DNA of 64,000 nt. Origin: Fasciola hepatica (lineage: Eukaryota > Platyhelminthes > Trematoda > Plagiorchiida > Fasciolidae). Each line of letters opens with the position of its first letter. The stretch's first letter is position 1. A model generated the notes under the pieces. The model did not search any database, had not been told where the DNA came from, and saw only the letters and a program-made list of their open reading frames with translations. Of this stretch, positions 52,801 through 64,000 are shown one piece after another. The position numbers and the translations under genes are program-made. The stretch is taken from NCBI GenBank assembly GCA_948099385.1, contig CANUEZ040000156.1:496001-560000 (forward strand), in the 5' to 3' direction.

Positions 52801-55800
52801 ACAATTACACCAACTTATTACAAACTAAAATCAACAACACACATCAAATACTATATGACCAAATCAAACTATTAACACGAACACGATCATGCACACTACA
52901 CTGCCACTTGACGAGAAAGAACAAATCAATTGAGAATAGTTATAATAAACAAAATACCACATGTAAACCTCAATCAACACAATCAATCACATCGAGTACG
53001 CACGAGCAGATAATTAGGCTTGCCTAAATTCCCAACACGACACCAAGCGTTCACACTCAGTTTTACTCCAACTGATCACACATCGTACGCATGTGATTTG
53101 CGACAGCCATATGCGACATGTGCATCACGGAACCACAGTGTACGGATGATGCGAGACACAGAAAAGCACCAGATGCACGGGAAAGCGCGCGCATGCAAGT
53201 ACGGACGAAACATACTACTGACACGGGAGCATTCAGTAGATAACTATCTAGCTCGTCTCGCACACAATCATGCTCGTCGTGTGCAATCCTGCTGCAAAGG
53301 GAGGAGATGAATTGGATAACTTATTCTTCATTCGCATCCAGTTGAGTTTGGATTGCTCGGGGTTGTTGAATTGGTCTTTTGATCATTTGTGTGGGTTCGA
53401 TTTAGTCAGAGTACAATGCTAGTCGGTCTTGTGTGCAACTGGTCTGGTCAACTAGGTTTTGCAGTTCGCATTTAAGATCGTACTTCTAGGGATCATTCCT
53501 ACAGTACGTATCACCAGGACGTCAGTCAAACTGACCCGTCCACCCAACCGCGATGACGATCCGCATGGCCTAGTCCCGAGCGTGATCCGGGTGTGTGGCT
53601 GTCCGTCGGCCTGACCTAGCGCGTGCTTGTTGCTGGCTTGCTCGAATCAGCGGCCGTGTGAGCGTCACGTGTGCATGGTCTGATTGAACGGACTCGGCCG
53701 CCTCCTCGGTTGATCGTCCGGCCCGATCGGGAATGGGGTACGCAGTTATGCGTATCTCATACACCCGATTCGGCCTGGAGGAACTGGCCTGTGCTGAGCG
53801 GCTATTTCATCAAATAACACAATTACACCAACTTATTACAAACTAAAATCAACAACACACATCAAATACTATATGACCAAATCAAACTATTAACACGAAC
53901 ACGATCATGCACACTACACTGCCACTTGACGAGAAAGAACAAATCAATTGAGAATAGTTATAATAAACAAAATACCACATGTAAACCTCAATCAACACAA
54001 TCAATCACATCGAGTACGCACGAGCAGATAATTAGGCTTGCCTAAATTCCCAACACGACACCAAGCGTTCACACTCAGTTTTACTCCAACTGATCACACA
54101 TCGTACGCATGTGATTTGCGACAGCCATATGCGACATGTGCATCACGGAGCCACAGTGTACGGATGATGCGAGACACAGAAAAGCACCAGATGCACGGGA
54201 AAGCGCGCGCATGCAAGTACGGACGAAACATACTACTGACACGGGAGCATTCAGTAGATAACTATTTAGCTCGTCTCGCACACAATCATGCTCGTCGTGT
54301 GCAATCCTGCTGCAAAGGGAGGAGATGAATTGGATAACTTATTCTTCATTCGCATCCAGTTGAGTTTGGATTTCTCGGGGTTGTTGAATTGGTCTTTTGA
54401 TCATTTGTGTGGGTTTGATTTAGTCAGAGTACAATGCTAGTCGGTCTTGTGTGCAACTGGTCTGGTCAACTAGGTTTTCCAGTTCGCATTTAAGATCGTA
54501 CTTCTAGGGATCATTCCTACAGTACGTATCACCAGGACGTCAGTCAAGCTGACCCGTCCACCCAACCGCGATGACGATCCGCATGGCCTAGTCCCGAGCG
54601 TGATCCGGGTGTGTGGCTGTCCGTCGGCCTGACCTAGCGCGTGCTTGTTGCTGGCTTGCTCGAATCAGCGGCCGTGTGAGCGTCACGCGTGCATGGTCTG
54701 ATTGAACGGACTCGGCCGCCTCCTCGGTTGATCGTCCGGCCCGATCGGGAATGGGGTACGCAGTTATGCGTATCTCATACACCCGATTCGGCCTGGAGGA
54801 ACTGGCCTGTGCTGAGCGGCTATTTCATCAAATAACACAATTACACCAACTTATTACAAACTAAAATCAACAACACACATCAAATACTATATGACCAAAT
54901 CAAACTATTAACACGAACACGATCATGCACACTACACTGCCACTTGACGAGAAAGAACAAATCAATTGAGAATAGTTATAATAAACAAAATACCACATGT
55001 AAACCTCAATCAACACAATCAATCACATCGAGTACGCACGAGCAGATAATTAGGCTTGCCTAAATTCCCAACACGACACCAAGCGTTCACACTCAGTTTT
55101 ACTCCAACTGATCACACATCGTACGCATGTGATTTGCGACAGCCATATGCGACATGTGCATCACGGAACCACAGTGTACGGATGATGCGAGACACAGAAA
55201 AGCACCAGATGCACGGGAAAGCGCGCGCATGCAAGTACGGACGAAACATACTACTGACACGGGAGCATTCAGTAGATAACTATTTAGCTCGTCTCGCACA
55301 CAATCATGCTCGTCGTGTGCAATCCTGCTGCAAAGGGAGGAGATGAATTGGATAACTTATTCTTCATTCGCATCCAGTTGAGTTTGGATTTCTCGGGGTT
55401 GTTGAATTGGTCTTTTGATCATTTGTGTGGGTTCGATTTAGTCAGAGTACAATGCTAGTCGGTCTTGTGTGCAACTGGTCTGGTCAACTAGGTTTTGCAG
55501 TTCGCATTTAAGATCGTACTTCTAGGGATCATTCCTACAGTACGTATCACCAGGACGTCAGTCAAACTGACCCGTCCACCCAACCGCGATGACGATCCGC
55601 ATGGCCTAGTCCCGAGCGTGATCCGGGTGTGTGGCTGTCCGTCGGCCTGACCTAGCGCGTGCTTGTTGCTGGCTTGCTCGAATCAGCGGCCGTGTGAGCG
55701 TCACGCGTGCATGGTCTGATTGAACGGACTCGGCCGCCTCCTCGGTTGATCGTCCGGCCCGATCGGGAACGGGGTACGCAGTTATGCGTATCTCATACAC

Positions 55801-55984
55801 CCGATTCGGCCTGGAGGAACTGGCCTGTGCTGAGCGGCTATTTCATCAAATAACACAATTACACCAACTTATTACAAACTAAAATCAACAACACACATCA
55901 AATACTATATGACCAAATCAAACTATTAACACGAACACGATCATGCACACTACACTGCCACTTGACGAGAAAGAACAAATCAAT
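49877..55984. repeat. Copies 50-55 of the array
   Basis: Copies 51 and 52 share 343 A and 425 T with no difference seen between them. Copies 50 and 55 share 804 C. Copy 54 shares 425 T and 600 G with copy 49. Copy 53 has private 740 T and shares 318 C with copy 21. Copy 50 has private 512 T. Confidence 0.7.
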
Positions 55985-58900
55985 TGAGAATAGTTATAAT
56001 AAACAAAATACCACATGTAAACCTCAATCAACACAATCAATCACATCGAGTACGCACGAGCAGATAATTAGGCTTGCCTAAATTCCCAACACGACACCAA
56101 GCGTTCACACTCAGTTTTACTCCAACTGATCACACATCGTACGCATGTGATTTGCGACAGCCATATGCGACATGTGCATCACGGAACCACAGTGTACGGA
56201 TGATGCGAGACACAGAAAAGCACCAGATGCACGGGAAAGCGCGCGCATGCAAGTACGGACGAAACATACTACTGACACGGGAGCATTCAGTAGATAACTA
56301 TTTAGCTCGTCTCGCACACAATCATGCTCGTCGTGTGCAATCCTGCTGCAAAGGGAGGAGATGAATTGGATAACTTATTCTTCATTCGCATCCAGTTGAG
56401 TTTGGATTGCTCGGGGTTGTTGAATTGGTCTTTTGATCATTTGTGTGGGTTTGATTTAGTCAGAGTACAATGCTAGTCGGTCTTGTGTGCAACTGGTCTG
56501 GTCAACTAGGTTTTCCAGTTCGCATTTAAGATCGTACTTCTAGGGATCATTCCTACAGTACGTATCACCAGGACGTCAGTCAAACTGACCCGTCCACCCA
56601 ACCGCGATGACGATCCGCATGGCCTAGTCCCGAGCGTGATCCGGGTGTGTGGCTGTCCGTCGGCCTGACCTAGCGCGTGCTTGTTGCTGGCTTGCTCGAA
56701 TCAGCGGCCGTGTGAGCGTCACGCGTGCATGGTCTGATTGAACGGACTCGGCCGCCTCCTCGGTTGATCGTCCGGCCCGATCGGGAATGGGGTACGCAGT
56801 TATGCGTATCTCATACACCCGATTCGGCCTGGAGGAACTGGCCTGTGCTGAGCGGCTATTTCATCAAATAACACAATTACACCAACTTATTACAAACTAA
56901 AATCAACAACACACATCAAATACTATATGACCAAATCAAACTATTAACACGAACACGATCATGCACACTACACTGCCACTTGACGAGAAAGAACAAATCA
57001 ATTGAGAATAGTTATAATAAACAAAATACCACATGTAAACCTCAATCAACACAATCAATCACATCGAGTACGCACGAGCAGATAATTAGGCTTGCCTAAA
57101 TTCCCAACACGACACCAAGCGTTCACACTCAGTTTTACTCCAACTGATCACACATCGTACGCATGTGATTTGCGACAGCCATATGCGACATGTGCATCAC
57201 GGAGCCACAGTGTACGGAAGATGCGAGACACAGAAAAGCACCAGATGCACGGGAAAGCGCGCGCATGCAAGTACGGACGAAACATACTACTGACACGGGA
57301 GCATTCAGTAGATAACTATTTAGCTCGTCTCGCACACAATCATGCTCGTCGTGTGCAATCCTGCTGCAAAGGGAGGAGATGAATTGGATAACTTATTCTT
57401 CATTCGCATCCAGTTGAGTTTGGATTGCTCGGGGTTGTTGAATTGGTCTTTTGATCATTTGTGTGGGTTTGATTTAGTCAGAGTACAATGCTAGTCGGTC
57501 TTGTGTGCAACTGGTCTGGTCAACTAGGTTTTGCAGTTCGCATTTAAGATCGTACTTTTAGGGATCATTCCTACAGTACGTATCACCAGGACGTCAGTCA
57601 AACTGACCCGTCCACCCAACCGCGATGACGATCCGCATGGCCTAGTCCCGAGCGTGATCCGGGTGTGTGGCTGTCCGTCGGCCTGACCTAGCGCGTGCTT
57701 GTTGCTGGCTTGCTCGAATCAGCGGCCGTGTGAGCGTCACGCGTGCATGGTCTGATTGAACGGACTCGGCCGCCTCCTCGGTTGATCGTCCGGCCCGATC
57801 GGGAATGGGGTACGCAGTTATGCGTATCTCATACACCCGATTCGGCCTGGAGGAACTGGCCTGTGCTGAGCGGCTATTTCATCAAATAACACAATTACAC
57901 CAACTTATTACAAACTAAAATCAACAACACACATCAAATACTATATGACCAAATCAAACTATTAACACGAACACGATCATGCACACTACACTGCCACTTG
58001 ACGAGAAAGAACAAATCAATTGAGAATAGTTATAATAAACAAAATACCACATGTAAACCTCAATCAACACAATCAATCACATCGAGTACGCACGAGCAGA
58101 TAATTAGGCTTGCCTAAATTCCCAACACGACACCAAGCGTTCACACTCAGTTTTACTCCAACTGATCACACATCGTACGCATGTGATTTGCGACAGCCAT
58201 ATGCGACATGTGCATCACGGAACCACAGTGTACGGATGATGCGAGACACAGAAAAGCACCAGATGCACGGGAAAGCGCGCGCATGCAAGTACGGACGAAA
58301 CATACTACTGACACGGGAGCATTCAGTAGATAACTATTTAGCTCGTCTCGCACACAATCATGCTCGTCGTGTGCAATCCTGCTGCAAAGGGAGGAGATGA
58401 ATTGGATAACTTATTCTTCATTCGCATCCAGTTGAGTTTGGATTGCTCGGGGTTGTTGAATTGGTCTTTTGATCATTTGTGTGGGTTTGATTTAGTCAGA
58501 GTACAATGCTAGTCGGTCTTGTGTGCAACTGGTCTGGTCAACTAGGTTTTCCAGTTCGCATTTAAGATCGTACTTCTAGGGATCATTCCTACAGTACGTA
58601 TCACCAGGACGTCAGTCAAACTGACCCGTCCACCCAACCGCGATGACGATCCGCATGGCCTAGTCCCGAGCGTGATCCGGGTGTGTGGCTGTCCGTCGGC
58701 CTGACCTAGCGCGTGCTTGTTGCTGGCTTGCTCGAATCAGCGGCCGTGTGAGCGTCACGCGTGCATGGTCTGATTGAACGGACTCGGCCGCCTCCTCGGT
58801 TGATCGTCCGGCCCGATCGGGAATGGGGTACGCAGTTATGCGTATCTCATACACCCGATTCGGCCTGGAGGAACTGGCCTGTGCTGAGCGGCTATTTCAT

Positions 58901-61900
58901 CAAATAACACAATTACACCAACTTATTACAAACTAAAATCAACAACACACATCAAATACTATATGACCAAATCAAACTATTAACACGAACACGATCATGC
59001 ACACTACACTGCCACTTGACGAGAAAGAACAAATCAATTGAGAATAGTTATAATAAACAAAATACCACATGTAAACCTCAATCAACACAATCAATCACAT
59101 CGAGTACGCACGAGCAGATAATTAGGCTTGCCTAAATTCCCAACACGACACCAAGCGTTCACACTCAGTTTTACTCCAACTGATCACACATCGTACGCAT
59201 GTGATTTGCGACAGCCATATGCGACATGTGCATCACGGAGCCACAGTGTACGGAAGATGCGAGACACAGAAAAGCACCAGATGCACGGGAAAGCGCGCGC
59301 ATGCAAGTACGGACGAAACATACTACTGACACGGGAGCATTCAGTAGATAACTATTTAGCTCGTCTCGCACACAATCATGCTCGTCGTGTGCAATCCTGC
59401 TGCAAAGGGAGGAGATGAATTGGATAACTTATTCTTCATTCGCATCCAGTTGAGTTTGGATTGCTCGGGGTTGTTGAATTGGTCTTTTGATCATTTGTGT
59501 GGGTTTGATTTAGTCAGAGTACAATGCTAGTCGGTCTTGTGTGCAACTGGTCTGGTCAACTAGGTTTTGCAGTTCGCATTTAAGATCGTACTTTTAGGGA
59601 TCATTCCTACAGTACGTATCACCAGGACGTCAGTCAAACTGACCCGTCCACCCAACCGCGATGACGATCCGCATGGCCTAGTCCCGAGCGTGATCCGGGT
59701 GTGTGGCTGTCCGTCGGCCTGACCTAGCGCGTGCTTGTTGCTGGCTTGCTCGAATCAGCGGCCGTGTGAGCGTCACGCGTGCATGGTCTGATTGAACGGA
59801 CTCGGCCGCCTCCTCGGTTGATCGTCCGGCCCGATCGGGAATGGGGTACGCAGTTATGCGTATCTCATACACCCGATTCGGCCTGGAGGAACTGGCCTGT
59901 GCTGAGCGGCTATTTCATCAAATAACACAATTACACCAACTTATTACAAACTAAAATCAACAACACACATCAAATACTATATGACCAAATCAAACTATTA
60001 ACACGAACACGATCATGCACACTACACTGCCACTTGACGAGAAAGAACAAATCAATTGAGAATAGTTATAATAAACAAAATACCACATGTAAACCTCAAT
60101 CAACACAATCAATCACATCGAGTACGCACGAGCAGATAATTAGGCTTGCCTAAATTCCCAACACGACACCAAGCGTTCACACTCAGTTTTACTCCAACTG
60201 ATCACACATCGTACGCATGTGATTTGCGACAGCCATATGCGACATGTGCATCACGGAACCACAGTGTACGGATGATGCGAGACACAGAAAAGCACCAGAT
60301 GCACGGGAAAGCGCGCGCATGCAAGTACGGACGAAACATACTACTGACACGGGAGCATTCAGTAGATAACTATTTAGCTCGTCTCGCACACAATCATGCT
60401 CGTCGTGTGCAATCCTGCTGCAAAGGGAGGAGATGAATTGGATAACTTATTCTTCATTCGCATCCAGTTGAGTTTGGATTGCTCGGGGTTGTTGAATTGG
60501 TCTTTTGATCATTTGTGTGGGTTCGATTTAGTCAGAGTACAATGCTAGTCGGTCTTGTGTGCAACTGGTCTGGTCAACTAGGTTTTGCAGTTCGCATTTA
60601 AGATCGTACTTTTAGGGATCATTCCTACAGTACGTATCACCAGGACGTCAGTCAAACTGACCCGTCCACCCAACCGCGATGACGATCCGCATGGCCTAGT
60701 CCCGAGCGTGATCCGGGTGTGTGGCTGTCCGTCGGCCTGACCTAGCGCGTGCTTGTTGCTGGCTTGCTCGAATCAGCGGCCGTGTGAGCGTCACGCGTGC
60801 ATGGTCTGATTGAACGGACTCGGCCGCCTCCTCGGTTGATCGTCCGGCCCGATCGGGAATGGGGTACGCAGTTATGCGTATCTCATACACCCGATTCGGC
60901 CTGGAGGAACTGGCCTGTGCTGAGCGGCTATTTCATCAAATAACACAATTACACCAACTTATTACAAACTAAAATCAACAACACACATCAAATACTATAT
61001 GACCAAATCAAACTATTAACACGAACACGATCATGCACACTACACTGCCACTTGACGAGAAAGAACAAATCAATTGAGAATAGTTATAATAAACAAAATA
61101 CCACATGTAAACCTCAATCAACACAATCAATCACATCGAGTACGCACGAGCAGATAATTAGGCTTGCCTAAATTCCCAACACGACACCAAGCGTTCACAC
61201 TCAGTTTTACTCCAACTGATCACACATCGTACGCATGTGATTTGCGACAGCCATATGCGACATGTGCATCACGGAGCCACAGTGTACGGAAGATGCGAGA
61301 CACAGAAAAGCACCAGATGCACGGGAAAGCGCGCGCATGCAAGTACGGACGAAACATACTACTGACACGGGAGCATTCAGTAGATAACTATTTAGCTCGT
61401 CTCGCACACAATCATGCTCGTCGTGTGCAATCCTGCTGCAAAGGGAGGAGATGAATTGGATAACTTATTCTTCATTCGCATCCAGTTGAGTTTGGATTGC
61501 TCGGGGTTGTTGAATTGGTCTTTTGATCATTTGTGTGGGTTTGATTTAGTCAGAGTACAATGCTAGTCGGTCTTGTGTGCAACTGGTCTGGTCAACTAGG
61601 TTTTGCAGTTCGCATTTAAGATCGTACTTTTAGGGATCATTCCTACAGTACGTATCACCAGGACGTCAGTCAAACTGACCCGTCCACCCAACCGCGATGA
61701 CGATCCGCATGGCCTAGTCCCGAGCGTGATCCGGGTGTGTGGCTGTCCGTCGGCCTGACCTAGCGCGTGCTTGTTGCTGGCTTGCTCGAATCAGCGGCCG
61801 TGTGAGCGTCACGCGTGCATGGTCTGATTGAACGGACTCGGCCGCCTCCTCGGTTGATCGTCCGGCCCGATCGGGAATGGGGTACGCAGTTATGCGTATC

Positions 61901-63110
61901 TCATACACCCGATTCGGCCTGGAGGAACTGGCCTGTGCTGAGCGGCTATTTCATCAAATAACACAATTACACCAACTTATTACAAACTAAAATCAACAAC
62001 ACACATCAAATACTATATGACCAAATCAAACTATTAACACGAACACGATCATGCACACTACACTGCCACTTGACGAGAAAGAACAAATCAATTGAGAACA
62101 GTTATAATAAACAAAATACCACATGTAAACCTCAATCAACACAATCAATCACATCGAGTACGCACGAGCAGATAATTAGGCTTGCCTAAATTCCCAACAC
62201 GACACCAAGCGTTCACACTCAGTTTTACTCCAACTGATCACACATCGTACGCATGTGATTTGCGACAGCCATATGCGACATGTGCATCACGGAGCCACAG
62301 TGTACGGAAGATGCGAGACACAGAAAAGCACCAGATGCACGGGAAAGCGCGCGCATGCAAGTACGGACGAAACATACTACTGACACGGGAGCATTCAGTA
62401 GATAACTATTTAGCTCGTCTCGCACACAATCATGCTCGTCGTGTGCAATCCTGCTGCAAAGGGAGGAGATGAATTGGATAACTTATTCTTCATTCGCATC
62501 CAGTTGAGTTTGGATTGCTCGGGGTTGTTGAATTGGTCTTTTGATCATTTGTGTGGGTTCGATTTAGTCAGAGTACAATGCTAGTCGGTCTTGTGTGCAA
62601 CTGGTCTGGTCAACTAGGTTTTCCAGTTCGCATTTAAGATCGTACTTTTAGGGATCATTCCTACAGTACGTATCACCAGGACGTCAGTCAAACTGACCCG
62701 TCCACCCAACCGCGATGACGATCCGCATGGCCTAGTCCCGAGCGTGATCCGGGTGTGTGGCTGTCCGTCGGCCTGACCTAGCGCGTGCTTGTTGCTGGCT
62801 TGCTCGAATCAGCGGCCGTGTGAGCGTCACGCGTGCATGGTCTGATTGAACGGACTCGGCCGCCTCCTCGGTTGATCGTCCGGCCCGATCGGGAATGGGG
62901 TACGCAGTTATGCGTATCTCATACACCCGATTCGGCCTGGAGGAACTGGCCTGTGCTGAGCGGCTATTTCATCAAATAACACAATTACACCAACTTATTA
63001 CAAACTAAAATCAACAACACACATCAAATACTATATGACCAAATCAAACTATTAACACGAACACGATCATGCACACTACACTGCCACTTGACGAGAAAGA
63101 ACAAATCAAT
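55985..63110. repeat. Copies 56-62: dimer block and derivatives
   Basis: Copies 56 and 58 share 531 C with A at 202. Copies 57 and 59 share 217 T to A, 556 T and G at 202. The pair 56-57 is therefore duplicated as 58-59. Copies 61 and 62 also have 217 A and 556 T. Copy 60 has A at 202, 468 C and 556 T. Copy 62 adds 531 C, 468 C and a private T to C at unit 7. Confidence 0.8.
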
Positions 63111-64000
63111 TGAGAATAGTTATAATAAACAAAATACCACATGTAAACCTCAATCAACACAATCAATCACATCGAGTACGCACGAGCAGATAATTAGGCT
63201 TGCCTAAATTCCCAACACGACACCAAGCGTTCACACTCAGTTTTACTCCAACTGATCACACATCGTACGCATGTGATTTGCGACAGCCATATGCGACATG
63301 TGCATCACGGAACCACAGTGTACGGATGATGCGAGACACAGAAAAGCACCAGATGCACGGGAAAGCGCGCGCATGCAAGTACGGACGAAACATACTACTG
63401 ACACGGGAGCATTCAGTAGATAACTATTTAGCTCGTCTCGCACACAATCATGCTCGTCGTGTGCAATCCTGCTGCAAAGGCAGGAGATGAATTGGATAAC
63501 TTATTCTTCATTCGCATCCAGTTGAGTTTGGATTGCTCGGGGTTGTTGAATTGGTCTTTTGATCATTTGTGTGGGTTCGATTTAGTCAGAGTACAATGCT
63601 AGTCGGTCTTGTGTGCAACTGGTCTGGTCAACTAGGTTTTGCAGTTCGCATTTAAGATCGTACTTTTAGGGATCATTCCTACAGTACGTATCACCAGGAC
63701 GTCAGTCAAACTGACCCGTCCACCCAACCGCGATGACGATCCGCATGGCCTAGTCCCGAGCGTGATCCGGGTGTGTGGCTGTCCGTCGGCCTGACCTAGC
63801 GCGTGCTTGTTGCTGGCTTGCTCGAATCAGCGGCCGTGTGAGCGTCACGCGTGCATGGTCTGATTGAACGGACTCGGCCGCCTCCTCGGTTGATCGTCCG
63901 GCCCGATCGGGAATGGGGTACGCAGTTATGCGTATCTCATACACCCGATTCGGCCTGGAGGAACTGGCCTGTGCTGAGCGGCTATTTCATCAAATAACAC
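63111..64000. repeat. Copy 63: partial unit cut by the window edge
   Basis: The first 890 bp of a unit. It has A at 202, 468 C and 556 T, like copy 60, and a private G to C at unit 371 (window 63481). The sequence stops within the A+C-rich tract only because the window ends. Confidence 0.9.

Larger units (their letters stand above)
1..64000. repeat. Satellite array, 1018-bp unit, 62 full copies plus one partial
   Basis: Every landmark recurs at exactly 1018 bp through the whole window. For example, the junction sequence TGAGAATAGTTATAATAAAC is at 1, 1019, 2037, 3055 and so on; copy 62 alone has a C in it. The only change of spacing is copy 11, which is 6 bp shorter. All copies are in the same orientation and no unrelated sequence interrupts them. 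Copies differ by a handful of substitutions, so the array is strongly homogenised. Unit GC is about 48% (487 of 1018 counted in copy 1). The array is open at both ends. Known satellites behave this way in heterochromatin. The assignment to satellite DNA is firm, but the family, chromosome position and host are not identifiable from the sequence. An alternative is a tandem gene array whose product is a non-coding RNA I do not recognise. Confidence 0.98.

Noticed and set aside
1..64000. CRISPR array or bacterial repeat region
   Set aside because: The unit is a kilobase long with no short direct repeats separated by unique spacers and no associated genes.

Overview
The whole window is one uninterrupted head-to-tail tandem array of a single repeat unit of 1018 bp. 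There are 62 complete copies and a final partial copy of 890 bp. Copy n starts at 1+1018(n-1) for copies 1 to 11, and at that value minus 6 for copies 12 to 63, because copy 11 (10181-11192) has a 6-bp deletion and is 1012 bp long. The phase is arbitrary (unit position 1 = window position 1). No unique flanking sequence is visible at either end, so the array continues beyond both edges. By eye the copies differ from each other at only a few positions per kilobase.

This is the organisation of a homogenised eukaryotic satellite or macrosatellite, as found in centromeric, pericentromeric, subtelomeric or sex-/B-chromosome heterochromatin. I cannot name the organism. I recognise no rRNA, tRNA, snRNA, spliced-leader RNA, histone gene, transposase, reverse transcriptase, CRISPR array or known satellite family. 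The three short open frames that recur in every unit start at TTG or GTG, and most of the variants in two of them change the protein, so I do not annotate them as genes.

Layout of one unit (unit coordinates, equal to window coordinates in copy 1): 1-60, end of an A+C-rich, G-poor tract that starts in the preceding copy; 84-360, mixed-composition segment with several short inverted repeats; about 387-602, G+T-rich segment holding most of the variable sites; 549-605, two adjacent hairpins; about 603-866, GC-rich (about 63%), highly conserved core with further palindromes; about 870-1018, AT-rich, G-poor tract running into the next unit. Overall GC is about 48%.

Copies fall into local blocks of shared variants: alternating dimers at copies 1-4, 35-38 and 56-59, a mosaic subfamily at copies 26-34, and near-identical runs such as 16-18 and 46-48. 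This is the pattern expected from repeated unequal exchange or gene conversion. The most interesting signal is inside the unit. Where variants fall within the predicted hairpins, they are mostly in loops, and two of the three stem variants convert a Watson-Crick pair into a G-U pair if the + strand is read as RNA. This could mean that the unit carries an undescribed structured transcript, but the number of sites is small and the idea is untested.
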